Assembly: GCF_019710575.1 (NCBI RefSeq)
Contig: NZ_JAHWFK010000045.1
Location: 62,001-126,000 of the forward strand
Length of the DNA stretch: 64,000 nt
Origin: Paractinoplanes polyasparticus
GTDB taxonomy: Bacteria > Actinomycetota > Actinomycetes > Mycobacteriales > Micromonosporaceae
Direction of reading: 5' to 3'
Shown here: in pieces, positions 32,716 to 41,456 of the stretch
How the letters are laid out: each line of letters opens with the position of its first letter
How positions within the stretch are numbered: the first letter of the stretch is position 1
The notes under the pieces: generated by a model
Databases searched by the model: none
The model's input: the letters and a program-made list of their open reading frames with translations, nothing else
What the model was told of the DNA's origin: nothing
Program-made: the position numbers and the translations under genes

Positions 32716-33359
32716 GGCTTCAGGGCGATACGGCGTACGCGGGCTGTCGCCGGGCAGTCCGGGCAGGCGGTCACGTACGCGTAGCGGCCGTGGATGGTGA
32801 GGCCCGACGGCGTGGTGTGCCGGGCCGAGGCGACGACCCGGTGCCGGCCGGGCCCGGTCACGCGCAGCAGGGCCCAGACGCGGTCGCCGCTGTGCAGGCC
32901 GTTGCGCGCGCGGTCGAGCACGTAGAGGCCGCCCGGGCCCCAGGCCAGATCGGTCACCGCGGTGAAGCCACCGGCGTACACCTCGGGCGGGCGGCCGGGC
33001 ACGACCCGCCACACCCGCGCCCGGCCCGGCGGGAACGGGTAACCCGTCAGCTCGCCGACGTAGAACGCGCCGTCCGGCCCCTGGGCCACCGCGGTCGGCA
33101 CCGGCCGCATCCGCACCGGTGTGCCGCGCGGCGTGCCGTCGGGCAGCCGCTCCGGAGCCGGCACCAACCGGCTCGGGAACGACGCCACCGTGGACCGCCG
33201 TCCGCGTGGCATCAGCCGGACCAACGTGTCCCCCTCGGTCACGTAGACCCGGCCCCGGCGGTCGACCGCGGCATCGAAAGGACCGGCCGACACACCCGGG
33301 TCGGGTGGCCCGGCCGGAGCGCCCAGCAGGGCAGCGACCAGCAATGAAGCCATGAACAT
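32712..33359 (-). CDS. Secreted ScyD/ScyE-like beta-propeller protein
   Basis: 215 residues. A short signal peptide (MFMASLLVAALLGAPAG) is followed by propeller repeats: DAAVDRRGRVYVTEGDTLVRL, VAQGPDGAFYVGELTGYPFPPG and DLAWGPGGLYVLDRARNG. TGYPFPPG is characteristic of ScyD/ScyE-type proteins. At 215 residues it is shorter than the usual 330-400, so some blades are missing or the protein is a shortened version. GGGGGG precedes ATG 33359 by six bases. Function in non-cyanobacteria unknown. Confidence 0.78.
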   Translation of the reverse strand: MFMASLLVAALLGAPAGPPDPGVSAGPFDAAVDRRGRVYVTEGDTLVRLMPRGRRSTVASFPSRLVPAPERLPDGTPRGTPVRMRPVPTAVAQGPDGAFYVGELTGYPFPPGRARVWRVVPGRPPEVYAGGFTAVTDLAWGPGGLYVLDRARNGLHSGDRVWALLRVTGPGRHRVVASARHTTPSGLTIHGRYAYVTACPDCPATARVRRIALKP

Positions 33360-33440
33360 GTGAATCCCCCCGTGCCACCGTTATAGGGCCCGGGCCGGGG
33401 GATGTCAGTCCTCGATCCGACCGCCGATACGGTGACGGCC

Positions 33441-34127
33441 ATGACGCTCACGTTCGACGACCTCGTGCGCCGGGCCCGGTCCCTCGTCAGCGGCGGGCAG
33501 CGGGCCGTGCTCGGCATCGCCGGACCGCCCGCCGCGGGCAAGACCACGCTGGCCGAGCAGCTCGTCGCCGCGCTCGCCCCGGCGCCGCCGACGGGGCTGA
33601 CCGCCGGGGCGTGGGTGGCGCACGTGCCGATGGACGGCTTCCACCTGGCCGACGCCGAACTCGAGCGCCTCGGCCGCCGGGAGCGCAAGGGCGCACCGGA
33701 CACCTTCGACGCCCTCGGCTACGCGGCCCTGCTGCGCCGGCTGCGCGACGACCAGGACGACGTGATCTATGCGCCCGGCTTCGAGCGGACCCTCGAGCAG
33801 CCGATCGCCGGGGCCATCCCGATCGGGCGCGCGGCCCGGCTGATCGTCAGCGAGGGGAACTACCTGTTGCTGCCCGGCCCGTGGAGCGCGGTGCGGTCGT
33901 TGCTGGCCGAGGTCTGGTACGCCGACCTCGACCAGCCGGAACGCCTGCGCCGGCTGATCGACCGGCATGTGCGCTTCGGCAAGGACGAGACGGCCGCGGT
34001 GGCCTGGGCCACGGGCACCGACGAGCACAACGCCGTGCTGATCGCCGCCACCCGCGAGCAGGCCGACCTCGTCGTGCCGGCGTCGGTCATCCACCGGGTG
34101 GGCGCGCCGCCGCCGCGGGGTGCATAG
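33441..34127 (+). CDS. Nucleoside/nucleotide kinase-family P-loop protein
   Basis: 228 residues. Walker A GPPAAGKTT near residue 27, VPMDGFHLADAEL (substrate-base region with DGFH, as in pantothenate and uridine kinases), VSEGNYLLLPG, and a late RHVRFGKDETAA lid with Arg and Lys. This set matches the PanK/uridine-kinase-like group sometimes called fructokinase/ribosylnicotinamide kinase-like. A small-molecule kinase is certain; the substrate is not. ATG 33441 is chosen over ATG 33402 because the upstream residues are not conserved-looking. Ends 8 bp before the phosphoesterase. Confidence 0.85.
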   Translation: MTLTFDDLVRRARSLVSGGQRAVLGIAGPPAAGKTTLAEQLVAALAPAPPTGLTAGAWVAHVPMDGFHLADAELERLGRRERKGAPDTFDALGYAALLRRLRDDQDDVIYAPGFERTLEQPIAGAIPIGRAARLIVSEGNYLLLPGPWSAVRSLLAEVWYADLDQPERLRRLIDRHVRFGKDETAAVAWATGTDEHNAVLIAATREQADLVVPASVIHRVGAPPPRGA

Positions 34128-34135
34128 TTCAACCC

Positions 34136-35320
34136 GTGTCCGTGGGTGAAACAGTCGAGACCGAGCCGAGCCGCCGCCGGCCGGGCCGCGCGATCCGCTT
34201 TGCGCTGATCCTGATCGCGGTGTTGCTGCTGCTGTTCGGCGTGCCGTGGTTCCTGCTGCTCTTCTCGGGCAACGCGTGGCCGCTCCCGGTGCGCGTGATC
34301 GGCACAATCGTCTTCGTCGCCGTGCTGGTGGCGTTCCCGCTGCTGATGTTCTCGGGCCACGGCCGCCACCACCGCGACGGCCCGGCCGTCATCGCCGACA
34401 CGACGCTCGGCGTCATCTGGCAGCTGTTCGTGTGGTCGCTGCTCGGCCAGATCCTGACCGGGGTCCTCTGGGCCTCGGGGGTCGACGGCCCGGCCCGCTA
34501 CCGCATCGCCACCGTGGCCATCCTGGTGGTCGCGCTGGTCCTGCTTCTCTGGGGCTACACGGAGGCCAGGCGCGTTCCCCGGGTACGCCGGGTCGAGGTG
34601 GCGATTCCCCGGCTCGGCCGCGGGCTCGACGGCTTGCGGCTCGTGCTGCTGACCGACACCCACTACGGGCCGATCGAACGGTCGCGCTGGTCCCGCCGGG
34701 TGACCGAGGTGGTCAACACGCTCGACGCCGACGTGGTGGCCCACACCGGCGACATCGCCGACGGCGAGGTGGCCCAGCGCCGCAGCCAGGCGGCGCCGCT
34801 CGGCGACATCCGGGCGTCGATGGCCCGCGTCTACGTGACGGGCAACCACGAATACTTCAGCGGAGCCCAGCGCTGGGTCGAGCACATGGCGTCGCTGGGC
34901 TGGGAGGCCCTGCACAACCGCCACGTGGTGGTGTCGCGGGGCGGCGACTCGCTGGTGGTCGCGGGGGTCGACGACCGGACTGCGGCCGGGTCGGGCGTGC
35001 CGGGCCACCATGCCGACCACGAGGCCGCGCTGGCCGGCGCCGACCAGTCGCTGCCGGTGCTGCTGCTGGCACACCAACCGGCCCAGATCGCGGGGGCGGT
35101 GGCGCACGGGATCGACCTGCAGATCTCCGGGCACACGCACGGCGGGCAGATGTGGCCCTTCCACTACCTGGTCCTCACCGACCAGCCGTCGTTGCAGGGG
35201 TTGTCGCGGCACTCGGAGCGCACCCAGCTCTACACCAGCCGGGGCACGGGGTTCTGGGGGCCGCCGTTCCGGATCTTCGCGCCGAGCGAGATCACGCTGC
35301 TGACGCTGCGCGCGGGCTGA
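34136..35320 (+). CDS. Membrane metallophosphoesterase
   Basis: 394 residues from GTG 34136 (GTG 34142 is equally possible; neither has a strong ribosome-binding site). Four transmembrane helices fill residues 15-145. The C-terminal calcineurin-like domain has all five motifs: LTDTHYG, HTGDIADG, VTGNHEYF, LLLAHQP and SGHTHGGQ, giving a dinuclear metal site. It belongs to the YkuE/lipid-A-type group of membrane phosphoesterases. Possible substrates are phospholipid-like pyrophosphates. It is 8 bp after the kinase gene, likely one operon. Confidence 0.92.
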   Translation: MSVGETVETEPSRRRPGRAIRFALILIAVLLLLFGVPWFLLLFSGNAWPLPVRVIGTIVFVAVLVAFPLLMFSGHGRHHRDGPAVIADTTLGVIWQLFVWSLLGQILTGVLWASGVDGPARYRIATVAILVVALVLLLWGYTEARRVPRVRRVEVAIPRLGRGLDGLRLVLLTDTHYGPIERSRWSRRVTEVVNTLDADVVAHTGDIADGEVAQRRSQAAPLGDIRASMARVYVTGNHEYFSGAQRWVEHMASLGWEALHNRHVVVSRGGDSLVVAGVDDRTAAGSGVPGHHADHEAALAGADQSLPVLLLAHQPAQIAGAVAHGIDLQISGHTHGGQMWPFHYLVLTDQPSLQGLSRHSERTQLYTSRGTGFWGPPFRIFAPSEITLLTLRAG

Positions 35321-35486
35321 CGGGTCGCGGAGTTCCGGGCGCGCCGTCTGCGACCGGAAGATCTCGCGCGAACGGCCATGGTGACGGGCGCCATGGTGGT
35401 CGGGCCCGTAATTGCGTTGAAGACCTTCGGGTTGGCGATGAGGATGGGAAGACCGCCTCCCCCACCCCGACCAGAGGACTGGTTCA

Positions 35487-38400
35487 ATGCGCCTGCTTCG
35501 CGATCTGTGGGCCACCTCGAGGAGCCGATCGGCCCTCGCGATGGCTCTCATCCTGCTCGGCGCAGCGGGGTCGGCGGGAGCGCTGGCGCTGGCCGGGCAG
35601 GTTCTCGTCAACCGGTCCATGCCGTTGTTCACCGTGCTGGCCGCCGCGCTCGTCGCGTCCGTGCTCAGCGACGTCTTCGTCGGGCTGGTCACCGCCCGGC
35701 TGACAGCCGACTGGGCAGCCAAGGTGCGGCGCGGGCTCAACCGGGTCGCCTTCGGGCAGGACCTCCCGACGCTCGAGAACACGCCGGTCGGTGAGCTGCT
35801 CGACCGCATCGACTCCGACGTGTACGAGGTCGGCTCCCAGCTCCGCGGCAGTGGCGTGCGGATCGCCCAGTCGGTGGCGGTGGCGGTCTTCTCGATCGTG
35901 ACCGCGTTCTTCGTGTGGTGGCCGGCCGGCATCGGCATGGTGCTGGTGTCGATCCTGCTCTACGTCACGATGAACAAGCCGATCCAGCGCATCTCCCCGC
36001 TGCGGATCTCGGAGGAGGAGTCCTGGTCCGACCTGGCCGCGGTCATGGAGGAATCCATCCACGGGCAGGACGACGTGCGCACGAGCCTGGCCGCGCCGTA
36101 CGTGCGCCGGCTCTACGCCCAGCGGGCGGCCGAGGTGCTGCGACGGGGGCGCCTGGTGTGGCGCTCGTCGGCGCGCATCACCCTGGGGGCCGGCGCGATC
36201 ACCCGCACGCTGATCGCCGTCCTGGTCGTCGTCGGCGCCTGGGCCCTGATCAACGGGCACATCGACGGCGCTCGCCTGACTGCCGTGTGGCTGCTCGCGC
36301 TCGGCTTCGGCGGCACGCTCGAACACGTCACCCGCATGGTGCCCGAGCTGCAGAACGCGCTGGGCGCGTGGAGCCGCGTGCAGATGCTGCAGGACGTTCC
36401 GCAGGAACCGACCGAGGGCGTGGCCCCGGTCAGCGGCGACCTCGCCGTGCGGAATCTGACCTTCCGGTACAGCGAGTCGGACAGCGGCCGGCCGCCGGCG
36501 CTCCGTGACGTCAACCTGACCTTCGCCCGCGGTCGCTCGTACGCGCTGATCGGCCGGACCGGATCGGGCAAGTCGACGCTGGCCAAGGTGCTGACCCGAG
36601 CCGTCGAGGTGCCCCGGGGCACGGTGTTCCTGGGCGGCGTCGACCTCAACGACATGGCAGTCGAGGAGCTGCGCCGCTGGACGGCGATCGTCCCGCAGCG
36701 TACGGAGATCCTCGCCGGCACCCTGTCCGAGAACATCGCCCTGTTCGATCCCGAGCTGCTGGGAAAGGCCGCGACCGCGCTCGACGAGCTGGGCCTGACG
36801 GCGTGGGCCGCCAGCCTGCCCGAAGGCCTCGACACCAAGCTGGGCGAGGGCGGCTACAAGCTGTCGGCCGGTCAGGAACAGCTCGTCGCGTTCGCCCGCA
36901 TCCTGGTGCGCGACCCCCAGGTGGTGATCCTCGACGAGGCCACCGCGCGGATGGACCCGGTCACCGAGTCGTGGGTCCAGCGCGCCACCGACCGGCTGCT
37001 CACCGGGCGTATCGGCGTGATCGTCGCCCACCGGCTGTCGTCGGTGCAGCGCTGCGACGAGGTGGTCGTGCTGGCCGACGGCGAGGTGCTCGAGTCCGGT
37101 CCGCTGCGCGAGTCGCGGCGCTTCGCCGAGCTGATGGCGAGCAGCGCCCTGGCCGTGCCCGCCGCAGCCGGCGGCGGCACCCTGCTCGTCGAGGAGCGGG
37201 AACGCGACTGGGACACCGCCGCGCAGGTCGAGCTGGGCGCCGAGGCGCTGGCCAACAAGCTGCCGCCGGTCGACCCGCCGCCGCTGCCGGAGGAGCCGCC
37301 GACCCGCACCATGCGCGAGATCGTGCAGCTGACCCTGAACGACAAACGGTACGGCTGGGGCGCGGTCAGCCTCTTCGTCGTGCTCGTGCTGCTGGGCCTG
37401 GACGGCGCGATCCTGCCGCTGCTCTGGGCCAACGTGGTCGACGGGCTGGGCAGCCCGCTCTATCCGGCGGTGGGCATCGCGGTCGGTCTCATCGTCGCGA
37501 TCCCGACGCTCTACTACACGGGCGCCTGGTTCCCGGAGTGGTGGGTCCGGCAGATGCTGCGGATCAGCCTGCGCCTGGTGCACGGCCAGATCGGCCCGCG
37601 CCGGGTCAGCAAGCACACGCCGGCCGAGGTCGTGGCCCAGGGCGGCGACACCGAGCGGGTGGTCATGCTGGCCGACAACCTGATCGACAACGCGACCAGC
37701 CTGGTGCTGATCGTGGCGATGACGTGGGCGTCGGGGTCGATCGTGCCCGCTCTGTTCTTCCTGGGCACGATGGTCGTCAGCGGACTGGCCGCCACCCTGT
37801 TCGGGCCGCGGCTCGAGCGGGCGGCCCGCCGCACGGTCGCGGCCCGGGCCGCGTTCGCCACCGCCCTGGTGTCGTCGCTGTCGGCCGCCCGTACGGTCAA
37901 GCTGGCCGGCGCCACCAAGCCGGTGCTGGCCCACCTGGCCCGCCTCGACGGCGCCCGCAGCGAGTTGCAGCGCCGCGAGATCGCCATCCAGGTGTGGGCG
38001 CGCTCGACGCCGTCGATCGCCAGCGGCCTGCTGCCGATCGCGGCCTGGGGCCTCTACCTGGCCGGGAGCCTGTCGGCCGCGGCCACCCTCATCGCGGTGG
38101 CTACGCTCGGCGCGGCCCGTTGGTTCGCCTGGACCACGGCGTCGCTGGTCTCGCAGTTCCCGTCGGCGCGGGTCTGGACGAGGCGGACGGTAGCCATGAC
38201 CGGCACGTCCGAGTACTCGTCGGACGTCGCCGGCGTCGACCTGTCGACCGGCACGGCGCCGGCGCCGCCGAGCGCTCCGCGCAACCCGCTGCGGACGTTG
38301 GAGCTGCGCCACTTCAGCGCCGTCCACGAGAACGGCACGGTCGGCGCGCAGGACGTCGACCTCACGGTCGAACGCGGTCAGCTCGTGCTGGTGGTCGGGC

Positions 38401-38972
38401 CGGTCGGCGCCGGCAAGTCGTCGCTGCTGCGCGCCCTCGCGGGGATCGTGCACCACACCGGCGAGCTGCGCTGGAACGGCGAACCGGTCGACGAGCCGGA
38501 GGTCTTCCTGCGGCCCAACCAGGTGGGCTACGTCGCCCAGCTGCCGCGCGTGCTCTCCGGCACGGTCGCCGACAACATCCAGCTGGGGCACGAGGTGGAC
38601 GCGGCGGACGCGGTGTCGACGGCCCAGCTGGAACACGACCTGGCCGCGGCCGGTGGCGGCCTGCAGCTGCTCATCGGGCACAAGGGCACCCGGCTCTCGG
38701 GCGGCCAGCTGCAGCGGCTCGCGCTGGCCCGGGCGCTGGCGCCCCGGACGGAGCTGCTGATCGCGGACGACGTCTCGTCGGCGCTCGACGTGACGACGGA
38801 GCTGGAGTTGTGGCGGGCCCTGCGCGCCCACGGCGTCACGGTCGTCGGGTCCACGTCGAAGCGGGCGGCGCTGAGCCAGGCCGACCGCGTGGTGGTGCTG
38901 ATCGCGGGCAAGGTGGAGGACCAGGGCTCGTGGCACGAGCTGGAGGACCGCTGGGGCCACCTGGCGGGGTGA
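35487..38972 (+). CDS. Fused double ABC exporter (TMD-NBD-TMD-NBD) with one degenerate site
   Basis: 1161 residues: two half-exporters in one chain. Half 1: six helices in residues 15-290, Walker A GRTGSGKST (356-364), signature LSAGQ, Walker B with Glu484 (ILDEA), H-loop His515. Half 2: helices about 615-890, Walker A GPVGAGKSS (971-979), canonical LSGGQ, but IADD replaces the ILDE pair (Asp1095 for the catalytic Glu) and the H-loop position is Thr1123 (VVGST). So one composite ATP site is canonical and the other is degenerate, as in heterodimeric exporters. Substrate unknown. AGAGGA lies eight bases before ATG 35487; the 166-bp gap upstream holds no gene I accept. Confidence 0.92.
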   Translation: MRLLRDLWATSRSRSALAMALILLGAAGSAGALALAGQVLVNRSMPLFTVLAAALVASVLSDVFVGLVTARLTADWAAKVRRGLNRVAFGQDLPTLENTPVGELLDRIDSDVYEVGSQLRGSGVRIAQSVAVAVFSIVTAFFVWWPAGIGMVLVSILLYVTMNKPIQRISPLRISEEESWSDLAAVMEESIHGQDDVRTSLAAPYVRRLYAQRAAEVLRRGRLVWRSSARITLGAGAITRTLIAVLVVVGAWALINGHIDGARLTAVWLLALGFGGTLEHVTRMVPELQNALGAWSRVQMLQDVPQEPTEGVAPVSGDLAVRNLTFRYSESDSGRPPALRDVNLTFARGRSYALIGRTGSGKSTLAKVLTRAVEVPRGTVFLGGVDLNDMAVEELRRWTAIVPQRTEILAGTLSENIALFDPELLGKAATALDELGLTAWAASLPEGLDTKLGEGGYKLSAGQEQLVAFARILVRDPQVVILDEATARMDPVTESWVQRATDRLLTGRIGVIVAHRLSSVQRCDEVVVLADGEVLESGPLRESRRFAELMASSALAVPAAAGGGTLLVEERERDWDTAAQVELGAEALANKLPPVDPPPLPEEPPTRTMREIVQLTLNDKRYGWGAVSLFVVLVLLGLDGAILPLLWANVVDGLGSPLYPAVGIAVGLIVAIPTLYYTGAWFPEWWVRQMLRISLRLVHGQIGPRRVSKHTPAEVVAQGGDTERVVMLADNLIDNATSLVLIVAMTWASGSIVPALFFLGTMVVSGLAATLFGPRLERAARRTVAARAAFATALVSSLSAARTVKLAGATKPVLAHLARLDGARSELQRREIAIQVWARSTPSIASGLLPIAAWGLYLAGSLSAAATLIAVATLGAARWFAWTTASLVSQFPSARVWTRRTVAMTGTSEYSSDVAGVDLSTGTAPAPPSAPRNPLRTLELRHFSAVHENGTVGAQDVDLTVERGQLVLVVGPVGAGKSSLLRALAGIVHHTGELRWNGEPVDEPEVFLRPNQVGYVAQLPRVLSGTVADNIQLGHEVDAADAVSTAQLEHDLAAAGGGLQLLIGHKGTRLSGGQLQRLALARALAPRTELLIADDVSSALDVTTELELWRALRAHGVTVVGSTSKRAALSQADRVVVLIAGKVEDQGSWHELEDRWGHLAG

Positions 38973-38978
38973 GAGTGA

Positions 38979-39018
38979 GCTGAGGCCGGAGTGGGCGGGG
39001 GTCCACTCCGACCTCAGC
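38979..39018. terminator. Bidirectional hairpin terminator between ABC exporter and Pro-rich membrane gene
   Basis: GCTGAGGCCGGAGTGG (38979-38994) and CCACTCCGACCTCAGC (39003-39018) pair over 16 bases with one mismatch around a GC-rich 8-base loop. It lies between two convergent genes, seven bases past the ABC stop. Confidence 0.75.
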
Positions 39019-39021
39019 GGC

Positions 39022-39999
39022 TCATTCGCCCGGCGGGGGCGGCGAGGGCTCGACCGGCGGGCCGGGCTGCTGTGCCGCAGGTGGCGCCGGTGGGGCGGGC
39101 GGCTGCGCGGTGGGCGGCGCCCACGCGGCCGGCGGCGCCCACGGGCCGGGCGGCGGCACTGCGGGCGGCGGCGCCCACGGGTGCTGCGGTGGCGGGAAGC
39201 CTTGTTGCGGGCCGGGCGGGTACGTGGCGGGCGGGGCCCAGGGGTGGTGGTGCGGCGGGGCCGGATAGGCCGCGCCCGCCGGGCCGAGCGGGTAGTGAAA
39301 CATCGGGGCGGGTGGGTGGAACGGCTGCGCTCCGGCCGGAGCGTAGAGCGCCGGACCCGCGTACGGAATGAGTCGTTGACCTTGATCGGGCCGGAAGTAG
39401 CGGCCGGCCTGCCTGGTCGCCAGCAGCACGATGATCGCGACCGCCAGCAGTGCCGCCGACGGCGCCGCGAACGCCAGGACCGCGTCGTAGACGAGCGACC
39501 ACCCCCCGCTGTCGAGGTCGTAGAGGCGGCCGTAGAAACCGTCGTCCCGCCACTCCTGCTCGAGCACGATCTCGCCGTCGTCGCCTTCGATCGGCTCGCC
39601 GAGCGAGCTGAAGGCGACCACCCCGATGGCGCCCACGAACCCGCCGAGCAGGCACGACACCAGGCACAGGGCCACCGGCGCCGACAGCCCGACCCAGGTC
39701 AGGATGCGAGCGACGTTGCTGCCCCGGCCCACGAACGTCAAGGTCGCTCCGAGCCACACCGTCAGCACCAGTAACGGCAGGCCGAACAACAGCGTGAACC
39801 CCAGGCTGCTGTCGCGTTCGGCGGACACTTCCCACTCATCGGCGCCGCTCACCCGCGCGGCCTGATCGATCAGCCCGTCGTAGTGGATCGCGTCGGCGAT
39901 CAGCACTCCGACGGTGAGCAGCAGAAGTCCCACCAGCGTCACCTGGAACCAGAAGGCGACACCGACCACTGTGGGCCGGACGGGCACGGGCGAAGTCAC
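39022..39999 (-). CDS. Membrane protein with Pro-rich tail
   Basis: 325 residues. Four hydrophobic segments, about 15-36, 70-90, 98-125 and 175-197, form the membrane part; an acidic loop with EGDDGEIVLEQEW lies between the third and fourth. Residues 215-325 are a Pro/Ala/Gln-rich, low-complexity cytoplasmic tail with repeated HPWAPP and PPGP units. No family recognised; proteins of this build are common in actinomycetes and may scaffold partners through the Pro-rich tail. Convergent with the ABC exporter. Confidence 0.75.
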   Translation of the reverse strand: MTSPVPVRPTVVGVAFWFQVTLVGLLLLTVGVLIADAIHYDGLIDQAARVSGADEWEVSAERDSSLGFTLLFGLPLLVLTVWLGATLTFVGRGSNVARILTWVGLSAPVALCLVSCLLGGFVGAIGVVAFSSLGEPIEGDDGEIVLEQEWRDDGFYGRLYDLDSGGWSLVYDAVLAFAAPSAALLAVAIIVLLATRQAGRYFRPDQGQRLIPYAGPALYAPAGAQPFHPPAPMFHYPLGPAGAAYPAPPHHHPWAPPATYPPGPQQGFPPPQHPWAPPPAVPPPGPWAPPAAWAPPTAQPPAPPAPPAAQQPGPPVEPSPPPPGE

Positions 40000-40056
40000 G
40001 GACGCACCGTACGGTCCGGCCCCCGGGCGCGGCAGCCCCGATCGGCCACATTTGGA

Positions 40057-40944
40057 TCAAGAAGAAAGCCGGGACTCCATCTGCTTCACGGCGGCCACGA
40101 CGGTGTCGGCCGGGATGGCGAAGCCGACCCCGATGCTGCCCGAGTCGGACTCGCTCGCGGTGGCGATCGCGACGTTGATGCCGACCACATGACCGGACAG
40201 GTCGACCAGCGCGCCGCCCGAGTTGCCCTGGTTGATGGCGGCGTCGGTCTGCAGGAGGCCGCCGAGCTGCTCGCTGCCGCCACCGGTAGCCGACTCGGTG
40301 GCCGTGTCAATGCTGCGGTCGACGGCCGAGACGACGCCCGAGGTGACCGTGTTCTCGAGGCCCAGCGGCGCCCCGAAGGCCAGTACGGTGTCACCCACGG
40401 CGACGCTGTCGTCGGTGCCGAACGTGACCGGGGTCAGGCCCGACAGCCCGGTCGCCTGCACCAGGGCCAGGTCGTGGGTGGTGTCGGTCGCGACCACCCG
40501 GGCCGGTACGGTCTGCCCGGACGAGAGCCGCACGCTGACCGTGCCACCACCCTCGATGACGTGGTTGTTGGTCAGGACGAGCCCGTCGGCGGCGAGCACC
40601 ACGCCCGAGCCCAGCGACGAGGATCGGGCGGTGTCGACGAGCACGGTGACCACGCTCGGCTGCACCTGCTTGACGACGGCGGCCAGGTCGTCGCCCTCGG
40701 TGACGGTGGCCGCTGCGGCCGCGGCCGTCGGAACGGTGGCGGCGGCCGGGTGGTCGATCAGGTAGCGCTCGGCGACCACGCCGCCCGCGGTGCCGCCGGC
40801 GGCGATCAAGGCGAGCACGGCGGCCCCACCGGCGACCCGGCGCGGCCACCGGCGATCACCGGACCCGCCCGGGGGCGGCACGAACGGCGGCGGCGTCACC
40901 TGGTCGTGCTGGTCGTGGGTGGGCCGGGTCATCAGGTCGGTCAT
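40057..40944 (-). CDS. HtrA/DegP-like trypsin-family serine protease, no PDZ domain
   Basis: 295 residues from ATG 40944; the frame is open upstream but that part is non-coding in character. A Pro-rich cytoplasmic lead, one transmembrane helix (about 37-57), then the protease: TNNHVI (His), HDLALV (Asp) and GNSGGALV (Ser). The catalytic triad is complete. The chain ends right after the protease domain, so the PDZ domain usual in HtrA is absent. It would act on the outer face of the membrane in stress or processing. Divergent from the peptidoglycan-binding gene across a 224-bp region with two inverted repeats. Confidence 0.92.
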   Translation of the reverse strand: MTDLMTRPTHDQHDQVTPPPFVPPPGGSGDRRWPRRVAGGAAVLALIAAGGTAGGVVAERYLIDHPAAATVPTAAAAAATVTEGDDLAAVVKQVQPSVVTVLVDTARSSSLGSGVVLAADGLVLTNNHVIEGGGTVSVRLSSGQTVPARVVATDTTHDLALVQATGLSGLTPVTFGTDDSVAVGDTVLAFGAPLGLENTVTSGVVSAVDRSIDTATESATGGGSEQLGGLLQTDAAINQGNSGGALVDLSGHVVGINVAIATASESDSGSIGVGFAIPADTVVAAVKQMESRLSS

Positions 40945-40960
40945 GGCAACGCCTCGCTTC

Positions 40961-40978
40961 GTTGGCTGATGAGCCAAC
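40961..40978. promoter_or_regulatory. 7-bp perfect hairpin in the protease leader
   Basis: GTTGGCT (40961-40967) and AGCCAAC (40972-40978) with a GATG loop lie 17 bases before the protease start on its minus strand. It may be an operator or a leader hairpin. Confidence 0.4.
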
Positions 40979-41054
40979 AGTGACCCCGAACCTTGTCGGC
41001 CACCGGTGAGTCGTCTGTGGGTTGGCTGTACGCGCCGGATCACCCCGGGACCGC

Positions 41055-41086
41055 CCCCTAGGCCGAAAGTCGCAGCGGCCTAGGGG
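41055..41086. promoter_or_regulatory. 11-bp perfect inverted repeat in divergent region
   Basis: CCCCTAGGCCG (41055-41065) and CGGCCTAGGGG (41076-41086) are perfect complements with a 10-base AAAGTCGCAG spacer, one helical turn. The spacing fits a dimeric regulator between the divergent protease and peptidoglycan-binding genes, though a terminator-like hairpin is also possible. Confidence 0.5.
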
Positions 41087-41168
41087 TTTCTTCGAACGCG
41101 GGTCCGATGCCCCGCACAGGCAGCGCCCGGATGCTGGAGTCATCCCCTCAACCAGCAGGAGGCACCAG

Positions 41169-41447
41169 ATGTCGGCACGAGGAATGCTCACGGTGGTCGG
41201 TTCCGCGGTCGGCGGCGTGATCGGCTGGAACGCTCCGCCGCCGCCCGACCCGGCCTGCATCCGCGAACTGCTGGCCGAGGTCGGCATGCCGGCCGGCTCC
41301 CCCGGCGATGATCTCACCGAGGCTGTCCGGGTCTTCCAGGCCCGGGTCGGCCTGCAGACCGACGGCGTGGCCGGGCCACGCACTGTTCACCTCTTGACCA
41401 GGTACGCGGCGGAGCGGCGGGCGTGGCGGCTCGACTTCGCCGCCTAG
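41169..41447 (+). CDS. Small peptidoglycan-binding-domain protein
   Basis: 92 residues from ATG 41169 with AGGAGG six bases upstream. A short hydrophobic start (MLTVVGSAVGGVIGW) is followed by a PGRP-type binding repeat, AVRVFQARVGLQTDGVAGPRTVHLL, with the typical F/Q and DGxxGPxT pattern. No catalytic domain is attached. It is 9 bp before the TIGR03089 gene. Probably a wall-binding accessory protein. Confidence 0.72.
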   Translation: MSARGMLTVVGSAVGGVIGWNAPPPPDPACIRELLAEVGMPAGSPGDDLTEAVRVFQARVGLQTDGVAGPRTVHLLTRYAAERRAWRLDFAA

Positions 41448-41456
41448 AGTCTGAGG

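Noticed and set aside
35378..35794. Small plus-strand ORF overlapping the ABC exporter start
   Set aside because: Out of frame with the exporter, no ribosome-binding site of its own, and its second half is shadow sequence.
35484..38960. 1158-codon minus-strand open frame opposite the ABC exporter
   Set aside because: Arg/Gly/Asp/His-rich shadow product without domains; the plus strand has all ABC motifs.
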